Shown in pieces: positions 1 to 4,190 of a stretch of 13,890 bases of DNA. The stretch comes from an uncultured Clostridia bacterium (GTDB lineage: Bacteria; Bacillota; Clostridia; HGM11514): the NCBI GenBank assembly GCA_902478725.1, contig CABSMD010000046.1, forward strand, positions 1 through 13,890. The letters are read 5' to 3'. The notes under the pieces were generated by a model, which saw nothing but the letters and a program-made list of their open reading frames with translations, had not been told where the DNA came from and ran no database searches. Every line of letters starts with the position of its first letter. Position 1 is the first letter of the stretch. A program made the translations under genes and the position numbers.

Positions 1-304
1 AAATGACAGCCAATGCAAACATAATGTAAATTGTGTTTGAAAAAAATTTATTTGCATTTTTGTATTCTTTTTGTCCTCTGTAAATGGAATATTTTGTTGC
101 ACCCCCCATTCCAAACATCAGACCGCTTCCATGAACAAAGCTATATATCGGAATAGCTAAATTAAGTGCGGTCAGACCATTTGCACCCAAACCGTTTGAA
201 ACAAAAAAGGTATCAGCGAGTATGTAACATGATAATCCAACCATGCCACATATATTTAATATTACATATTGGAAAAATTCTTTTAATAGCGTTTTGTTTT
301 TCAT
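1..304 (-). CDS. MATE-family multidrug/Na+ efflux transporter, N-terminal part (runs off the window)
   Basis: Reading leftwards from the ATG at 302-304, 101 codons stay open to the window edge. The product starts MKNKTLLKEF and contains ADTFFVSNGLGANGLTALN, IPIYSF and GLMFGMGGATKYSI, the pattern of the first two membrane helices of MATE transporters of the MepA/DinF type, which export cationic drugs in exchange for Na+ or H+. The start is supported by AAGGAG on the minus strand seven bases upstream. The C-terminal two thirds lie outside, so substrate and completeness cannot be judged. Codons are AT-rich, unlike the genes from 909 onward, which suggests a different origin. Expression probably depends on the leader at 305-420, which carries a transcription terminator before the start codon. 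The family call is firm; the substrate is unknown. Confidence 0.92.
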   Translation of the reverse strand, partial: MKNKTLLKEFFQYVILNICGMVGLSCYILADTFFVSNGLGANGLTALNLAIPIYSFVHGSGLMFGMGGATKYSIYRGQKEYKNANKFFSNTIYIMFALAVI

Positions 305-330
305 AGACAAATCTCCTTAATATACAAAAA

Positions 331-408
331 GCGTCAGCACTTTCTATCTTCTATGACCTAATGATAGAAAGTCTGACGCATAATCTCTTTACCCGGTGGC
401 AAAAGAGA
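331..408 (-). promoter_or_regulatory. Candidate transcription attenuator in the MATE leader
   Basis: The minus-strand RNA can form two hairpins. The first pairs TCTCTTT (408-402) with AAAGAGA (390-384) around the loop region containing GCCACCGGG. The second pairs GCGTCAGACTTTCTATC (379-363) with GATAGAAAGTGCTGACGC (348-331), with one bulged base, and is followed at once by five U residues, so it is an intrinsic terminator lying 27 bases before the MATE start codon. A 7-codon ORF (358-381) covers the 5' arm of the terminator. The structure is seen directly. The inference is that ribosomes on the short ORF prevent the terminator from folding, as in known antibiotic-inducible attenuators of resistance genes. 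It does not match any riboswitch class I know. Confidence 0.65.
358..381 (-). CDS. Putative leader peptide MRQTFYH in the MATE attenuator
   Basis: A minus-strand ATG at 379-381 opens a 7-codon ORF, M-R-Q-T-F-Y-H, ending at TAG (358-360). Its codons coincide almost exactly with the 5' arm of the terminator hairpin and its stop lies in the hairpin loop, an arrangement expected of a regulatory leader peptide and unlikely to be needed for a plain terminator. The nearest Shine-Dalgarno-like run, AAAGAG (385-390), is only three bases from the ATG and is sequestered in the upstream hairpin, so translation may be weak or conditional. Whether it is translated is unknown. Confidence 0.4.
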   Translation of the reverse strand: MRQTFYH

Positions 409-422
409 AACGTTACGACGAT

Positions 423-451
423 ATTATATATCAAAACAAATTAAAAAGCAA
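423..451 (-). promoter_or_regulatory. SigA-type promoter of the MATE gene
   Basis: On the minus strand the -35 box TTGCTT (446-451) and the consensus -10 box TATAAT (423-428) are separated by exactly 17 bases. Transcription would begin near 416, giving a leader of about 110 nt before the MATE start codon. That length fits an RNA-controlled leader rather than a simple ribosome binding site. Confidence 0.75.
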
Positions 452-535
452 TACCCAAAATGAATAAATGATATTGAATTTTATTAAATCTTTTTCCTTA
501 GCAAGATAATTGTCAGTTTAAAAATTTTTTCCTTA

Positions 536-565
536 TTGATTATTTGTACATGGTGCTAGTACTAT
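536..565 (+). promoter_or_regulatory. Possible promoter in the AT-rich gap
   Basis: TTGATT (536-541) and TACTAT (560-565) are spaced by 18 bases. The -10 end overlaps a 9-bp hairpin (arms 547-555 and 560-568, two G-U pairs, loop CTAG). Two ribosome binding sites follow downstream (581 and 627), which makes a plus-strand transcript reasonable, but no full-length gene follows. The AT-rich background makes chance matches easy. Confidence 0.3.
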
Positions 566-602
566 GTAATACGGGTAGATAAGGAGAAAATCTAATTATG
601 TA

Positions 603-647
603 ATGTTGGAACAATTTAATCATTTTAGGAGGCTTATTTTACAATGA
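603..647 (+). CDS. Tiny ORF MLEQFNHFRRLILQ, possible leader peptide or gene relic
   Basis: After AAGGAG at 581-586 comes the start-stop pair ATGTAA (598-603), which overlaps a second ATG (603-605) opening a 14-codon ORF, M-L-E-Q-F-N-H-F-R-R-L-I-L-Q, stop TGA at 645-647. The stop overlaps the next tiny ORF's ATG as ATGA, the usual sign of translational coupling. The ORF also contains the AGGAGG used by its downstream neighbour. I do not recognise the peptide. It could be a leader of a resistance-type gene now lost, or chance. Confidence 0.3.
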   Translation: MLEQFNHFRRLILQ

Positions 648-670
648 TTTTCACACGAAAAACAGGGTAG
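644..670 (+). CDS. Tiny ORF MIFTRKTG behind a strong ribosome binding site
   Basis: A perfect AGGAGG (627-632) lies 11 bases before the ATG at 644, and the reading frame closes after eight codons (M-I-F-T-R-K-T-G) at TAG 668-670. Such a strong site before so short a frame suggests either the truncated beginning of a lost gene or a second leader peptide. The frame downstream of the stop shows no recognisable protein. Confidence 0.3.
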   Translation: MIFTRKTG

Positions 671-704
671 GACAATATTTTACACCTTTATCCCAAAAAA
701 TGGG

Positions 705-732
705 TTGCTAAATTGCGTGAATTTGCTATAAT
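705..732 (+). promoter_or_regulatory. Candidate promoter for an orphan plus-strand transcript
   Basis: TTGCTA (705-710), a 16-base spacer and a consensus TATAAT (727-732) form a plausible SigA promoter. Its -35 lies in GTTGCTA (704-710), mirrored by TAGCAAC at 740-746 beside the expected start near 739, so a repressor could bind both sides. No gene follows on this strand before the hairpin at 875-904; the product would be an RNA of about 170 nt. Confidence 0.4.
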
Positions 733-738
733 AAATGC

Positions 739-909
739 GTAGCAACATTTTGGCAACAGAAAATCAGCAAGCCATAATAAATGATGTAATTGAAGTATTA
801 CGGACGTGTATTTGCATGAAACTTAAATAAAAGTAGTTAAGAGCGACAAAGAACACGCCGAAGAGGAATAAAGACGGTTCCCTCCCCAGTTGGGGAGGGA
901 ACCGCTTTT
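739..909 (+). ncRNA. Possible small RNA between promoter 705-732 and hairpin 875-904
   Basis: The segment begins just after a good promoter and ends at a 13-bp GC-rich hairpin followed by CTTTTC on the plus strand. It has no ORF with a ribosome binding site. The 3' hairpin is also explained as the terminator of the convergent permease gene, so the case for a small RNA rests mainly on the promoter. It would be transcribed toward the 3' end of the permease gene and could overlap its mRNA. Confidence 0.2.
875..904 (-). terminator. Intrinsic terminator of the oxidoreductase-permease operon (possibly bidirectional)
   Basis: The arms CGGTTCCCTCCCC (875-887) and GGGGAGGGAACCG (892-904) pair perfectly over 13 bp with a 4-base loop. 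The hairpin begins four bases after the permease stop codon at 909-911 on the minus strand. The U-tract is poor on both strands (TCTTTATT on minus, CTTTTC on plus), compensated by the very stable stem. It may serve both strands. Confidence 0.75.
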
Positions 910-1766
910 CATAAGCAGAGCAGGGTGATGGCCGCAAGTCCCGTAAGGATGGCTGCCGCCTTTCGGCGGGTCGGCTTTTCACGGAATACCAGGAAGGATA
1001 CGGCGGAGCAGACAAGGCACAGGCCGCCGTTGATGACCGGATAGAGCACGCCTCCGTTAATCTTTGTGCTCAGGTACATCAGCAGCCCATTGCCCGCAAA
1101 GCTGCCAAAGCCGGACAGCAGGGAATACGCCACCGTCTTTGGCAGGCTTTGCACCAAATGGGCGGTCTGTTGCTTTCCCTTCCTGACAAAAAACAATATG
1201 GCAATCACAATGGCGCTGATAAGGTAGGCGGTGCCTAAAAAGGCGCTGCTGTTTGCCTGCATAAGCTGCTGCTGTTTTTGCACCACCGCGGTTGTGCCGT
1301 TTGCCGCAAACCCGATCACTACCAGCAGGAGCCACCAGTTGGAATAACGCTCCTTCCGGCTTGCGCCCGAGGAGAGCACGAAGGTGGCTGTGAGCAGTAC
1401 GCAGCCGATAATGGAACGCGGCAAGACCGGCTCATTTAAGAAAATCCACGAATAAAGCAGCGGGACCAGTAGACTCAGGTTGATGATGATCGACGTAAGC
1501 GACATGGAACCAATCTCGCAGCATTTGGCCGAACAAAAAATCGCGGCGGCGAAGAACAAGCCGAACAGAACGGCGGGCAGCAAAGGCTTTGCCAATTGGC
1601 GCCCGATACCAAAGAATAAAACCGAGGCGGTCAGGCAGAAGCAGGCTTGGTAGAGAAAAAGCCCTTCCGCCTTTTTTTGCTGTTTGACCTGGAACAGCCG
1701 GGTCAGGCAACTGTTGAGGGCAAACAGGAACACCGCCAGAAACATCAGTGGGTAGGAGGGGTTCAT
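909..1766 (-). CDS. EamA/DMT-superfamily permease
   Basis: This 285-residue protein is almost entirely hydrophobic, with about ten membrane helices in two similar halves, the layout and length of EamA (DUF6) drug/metabolite transporters. The first half runs from MNPSYPLMFLAVFLFALNS to about residue 135 (typical IFLNEPVLPRSIIGCVLL), the second from WWLLLVVIGF to the C-terminus with VFREKPTRRKAAAILTG. Both contain the E-P (NEP/EKP) step before a helix that recurs in this family. The start codon overlaps the stop of the upstream oxidoreductase as ATGA, so the two are co-translated, and the pair implies that the permease carries the oxidoreductase's substrate or product. Substrate cannot be read from sequence. 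A terminator follows directly. Confidence 0.9.
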   Translation of the reverse strand: MNPSYPLMFLAVFLFALNSCLTRLFQVKQQKKAEGLFLYQACFCLTASVLFFGIGRQLAKPLLPAVLFGLFFAAAIFCSAKCCEIGSMSLTSIIINLSLLVPLLYSWIFLNEPVLPRSIIGCVLLTATFVLSSGASRKERYSNWWLLLVVIGFAANGTTAVVQKQQQLMQANSSAFLGTAYLISAIVIAILFFVRKGKQQTAHLVQSLPKTVAYSLLSGFGSFAGNGLLMYLSTKINGGVLYPVINGGLCLVCSAVSFLVFREKPTRRKAAAILTGLAAITLLCL

Positions 1767-3016
1767 TGCGCGTTTTTCCCTTCCAAAAACAGCTGCCTGA
1801 CGTTTTGATAAACCTCATCGGGAATGTCCGGTTCGCCAAACGACGAACGGGGAAGGAGCTGGTCTCCCGCCACCTCGGGCGTGGTGCAGGCATGGTCGTT
1901 GCGATAGGCCTCCCGTTCTTCCTTGTTGCGCAGGTTCGGCACATCGATGGGCTGGTTCCCGTTCAGCACCGAACGGTAGGCCAGAATGCCGCAGATTCCC
2001 ATGTCCAGCGCCTGGTAGACGTCGATGCTCCATTTTCCGTCGGGACGGCCAAGGATCTTTTCGATAAAAAAGTGGGTGGTGTAAAAGTCGCTCCCGCCGT
2101 GGCTCGGGAACTCCTTTGCCCGTTCCCGTTCAATCTCGTTGACGGGATCGTACTGCTCCCATTCCCCAACGCAGAGGTTCTCCCCCTCTTTGTACAGATT
2201 AAAGCATTTACTGGTATCAAACCGTCCGCTTTCCATCATGCCTTTTTGTCCATATATTTCATAATTGGTGCTGCCGGGTTCGCGCTTGAGTCCGCCATGT
2301 ATGCTTTTGGCCACCGCGCCGTTGTCGAGCGTAATGAGTTCGATTCCAGTGCCGTGGTAAGCGCCCAGCTTTTGCATCCACTCCACCGGCGCCGTTTCAA
2401 AGCCGACGACGCGAACCGGCCGCCGGCCTGTGATGGTCAGCATGGGACCGATGCTATGCGTGCAGTAAAAGTTGGGGAACATCCGGTTGCGCCAGTGGTT
2501 CCGTTCTCCATAGGTGATGCTCGGCCAGATCGCGCCGCAGTCGTGGATATACTCCCCTTCGGCGTACATGACTTCGCCGATTTCTCCCGCCTCATAGCGT
2601 TTCCACATCTCAAAGGTATGCTGCATGTAACAGTAGTTTTCGGCATAGGCATATACCTTGCCGCTTTCCTCGACTGCCTCAACCAGCTCCACCGCCTGCG
2701 CCATCGTCTCGCAAGGCAGCACCTCGGACATCACATGCAGACCAGCCCGTAAACACCGGACGGCGTATGTGGCGTGCTCAGTGGCGTAATTGGCTAGCAC
2801 GACAGCGTCCATCGGATGGCGGATGAAATCGTCAAAATTATTGTAGCAGGCGACCTCCATCCCTTCCTTTTCAGCCCTCTCCTTTACCTTTTTCAATCCC
2901 GGCTCATATTTGTCGCATACGGCGGCGAGCTCCGCATCCGGATGGTTCAGCAGTACGCGGATCATGATTTCACCACGTCCCGCGCCAAACACGCCGATCT
3001 GTAATTTCTTTGACAT
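1763..3016 (-). CDS. Gfo/Idh/MocA-family NAD(P)-dependent oxidoreductase
   Basis: The protein has 417 residues. The N-terminal Rossmann fold starts KLQIGVFGAGRGEIMIRVL (GAGRG at 11-15, dinucleotide binding), followed by VVLANYATEHATYAVRCLRAG and the segment HVMSEVLPCETMAQA, in which the family's usual E-K-P is E-V-L-P (98-101), so the lysine is replaced. The C-terminal half has YAENYCYM, EGEYIHDC and FYCTHSIGP, whose His187 sits where the family places its catalytic histidine, then the beta-sheet GFO_IDH_MocA_C region. The family oxidises or reduces sugars, inositols and derivatives. The start has a weak GGGG ribosome binding site ten bases upstream. It is first in an operon with the permease and divergent from a LacI regulator. 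The substrate is unknown; the changed E-K-P motif hints at a subfamily with altered chemistry. Confidence 0.93.
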   Translation of the reverse strand: MSKKLQIGVFGAGRGEIMIRVLLNHPDAELAAVCDKYEPGLKKVKERAEKEGMEVACYNNFDDFIRHPMDAVVLANYATEHATYAVRCLRAGLHVMSEVLPCETMAQAVELVEAVEESGKVYAYAENYCYMQHTFEMWKRYEAGEIGEVMYAEGEYIHDCGAIWPSITYGERNHWRNRMFPNFYCTHSIGPMLTITGRRPVRVVGFETAPVEWMQKLGAYHGTGIELITLDNGAVAKSIHGGLKREPGSTNYEIYGQKGMMESGRFDTSKCFNLYKEGENLCVGEWEQYDPVNEIERERAKEFPSHGGSDFYTTHFFIEKILGRPDGKWSIDVYQALDMGICGILAYRSVLNGNQPIDVPNLRNKEEREAYRNDHACTTPEVAGDQLLPRSSFGEPDIPDEVYQNVRQLFLEGKNAQ

Positions 3017-3049
3017 AGGTATCGCACCCCTTTTCGATTTGTTATCTTC

Positions 3050-3058
3050 AGTATAGCA
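3050..3058 (-). promoter_or_regulatory. Extended -10 promoter of the oxidoreductase-permease operon
   Basis: The minus strand reads TGC TATACT: a TATACT -10 box (3050-3055) with the TGn extension (3056-3058). No good -35 is seen at 16-18 bases, typical of extended -10 promoters and of regulated ones. The region just upstream holds the candidate LacI-type operator. Confidence 0.5.
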
Positions 3059-3063
3059 CAGGG

Positions 3064-3087
3064 TTTTGTTTCATATCATGTACAAAA
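3064..3087. promoter_or_regulatory. Candidate operator for the LacI-family regulator
   Basis: An imperfect inverted repeat with outer arms TTTTGT (3064-3069) and ACAAAA (3082-3087) lies between the divergent start codons, immediately upstream of the oxidoreductase -10 box and close to the regulator's own -35. The position suits a repressor that controls the operon and possibly itself. The central half-sites match only partly, and the CG-centred core of many LacI operators is absent. Confidence 0.3.
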
Positions 3088-3103
3088 TAAACAACATTTT
3101 CCC

Positions 3104-3132
3104 TTTACAACCGGCTTGGATTTTGATACTAT
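3104..3132 (+). promoter_or_regulatory. Promoter of the LacI-family regulator gene
   Basis: TTTACA (3104-3109) and TACTAT (3127-3132) are spaced by exactly 17 bases on the plus strand. Transcription from here would start near 3139, leaving a very short leader that includes the G-rich ribosome binding site at 3137-3144, so the start codon must be the ATG at 3152. Confidence 0.55.
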
Positions 3133-3151
3133 CAATAAGGGGGGATACAGC

Positions 3152-4114
3152 ATGGATAAGATTAACCTTGAGCAGATATCTAGGATGACCTACACCAGTA
3201 AGGCGACCGTAAGCCGGGCGCTCAACCATTGCCCGGGCGTGGATTCCTGCACTCGGGCCCGCATTCAGGAGGCCGCCAGGACTGCCGGATACCAGATGCC
3301 GGAGAAACGTCCGGCGCAGGTTGGCCTGATCCTGCCCACGCTCCCGTCTTATTTTTGGGATGAGATGCAGCGGGGCGCGGCGGCCGTTTTTGCCGAAAGC
3401 GGACAGCCGTGCCGGACGGCGCTTTTTTCCACGCTGTATGATACGGAGGAATTATTGTCCTGTGTAGACACAGTCGAGGCGTATTCCCCCAAAATTCTGC
3501 TGATTGCCGCGCCCACATCCGAACGGGTGCAAAAGCGGCTGTCGGCCATGACGGAACAGATGCGGGTGTTTCTCATAGGGGAGTTTCTGGACATTAAAAA
3601 TACTTTTTATTTTGGACAAAATGCCTATCGGGATGGATATGCGCTTGCCAGGGCGCATTTTGAAAAGCGGGATGGCCGCGACAAGGTGCTTCTGATCGAA
3701 ACAACCGAGAACCGTGTTTCATGCGGCCGGACCGAAGGGTTCCTGCGTTATATGGAGGGGCGGGGGATTGAGCCGGTTGGAAGAATCGCTGTGCGCAGAA
3801 GCGGACGGGCGTTTGCCGCCCAGCTTGCGCGGGAGTTGGCATCTGTTTCACAGGACTTTAATTGTGTGTATAGCTCGGATGGGATTTTGTCCGACCTTTG
3901 CCTCGCCATTCAAAAATTGAAACGGACCGATACCGTTACATGCATTGGTTGTGAGGCGGTTCCACAACGGTATGCCGGCCTGGTCTCAGCGACAGTGGTA
4001 CAGGACGTATACGCACAGGGACGTGCGGCGGCGATCGCGGCGATAGAATACCTGCAAAAGGACGTCCTGCCGGGAGAAAAGATGAATTATATTGCATCAA
4101 AGATCATTTTTTAA
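3152..4114 (+). CDS. LacI/GalR-family transcriptional regulator
   Basis: The start at ATG 3152 gives 320 residues. It is preceded by AAGGGGGG with a 7-base gap, and the N-terminus then begins with the usual helix-turn-helix (NLEQISRMTYTSKATVSRAL, about residues 5-24) and hinge (VDSCTRARIQEAARTAGYQ). A TTG-initiated extension from 3116 would lie upstream of the predicted transcript start. From about residue 56 (PAQVGLILPTLPSYFWDEM) follows the periplasmic-binding-like effector domain, ending with a typical segment (VVQDVYAQGRAAAIAAIEYL). Total length is slightly short for the family (about 330-345). The gene diverges from the oxidoreductase-permease operon, so it most likely represses that operon until a sugar-type ligand binds. 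Family certain; target by neighbourhood; ligand unknown. Confidence 0.95.
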   Translation: MDKINLEQISRMTYTSKATVSRALNHCPGVDSCTRARIQEAARTAGYQMPEKRPAQVGLILPTLPSYFWDEMQRGAAAVFAESGQPCRTALFSTLYDTEELLSCVDTVEAYSPKILLIAAPTSERVQKRLSAMTEQMRVFLIGEFLDIKNTFYFGQNAYRDGYALARAHFEKRDGRDKVLLIETTENRVSCGRTEGFLRYMEGRGIEPVGRIAVRRSGRAFAAQLARELASVSQDFNCVYSSDGILSDLCLAIQKLKRTDTVTCIGCEAVPQRYAGLVSATVVQDVYAQGRAAAIAAIEYLQKDVLPGEKMNYIASKIIF

Positions 4115-4126
4115 ATAGATAAACCG

Positions 4127-4162
4127 CGAGCCGGGCGGGCTGTTATCCTTCCGTCCGGCTCG
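4127..4162. terminator. Shared terminator between the LacI gene and the cyclic-di-GMP operon
   Basis: The arms CGAGCCGGGCGG (4127-4138) and CCGTCCGGCTCG (4151-4162) pair over 12 positions, one of them a wobble, with a 12-base loop. The hairpin sits 12 bases after the plus-strand stop (4114) and 28 bases beyond the minus-strand stop (4191), between convergent genes. U-tracts are weak on both sides (CGGTTTATC on minus). Confidence 0.65.
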
Positions 4163-4190
4163 AATGCTGTCAAACGTTGCTTTATTGTCC

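Noticed and set aside
384..408. Resemblance of GCCACCGGG in the MATE leader to the 3' part of the ZTP (pfl) riboswitch
   Set aside because: The 5' half of that riboswitch and its pseudoknot partner are absent, and the downstream gene is not of folate or purine metabolism.
547..568. A 9-bp hairpin (loop CTAG) as a terminator
   Set aside because: No T-run follows on either strand and two of the pairs are wobbles; kept only as context for the possible promoter.
1748..2752. A 334-codon plus-strand open frame opposite the oxidoreductase
   Set aside because: It is the antisense shadow of a clearly conserved enzyme gene; its translation shows no family pattern and it has no promoter or ribosome binding site of its own.
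3116..3151. TTG-initiated N-terminal extension of the LacI regulator
   Set aside because: It covers the promoter -10 box and lies before the predicted transcript start; the ATG at 3152 has a strong ribosome binding site and starts the helix-turn-helix domain at the normal distance.
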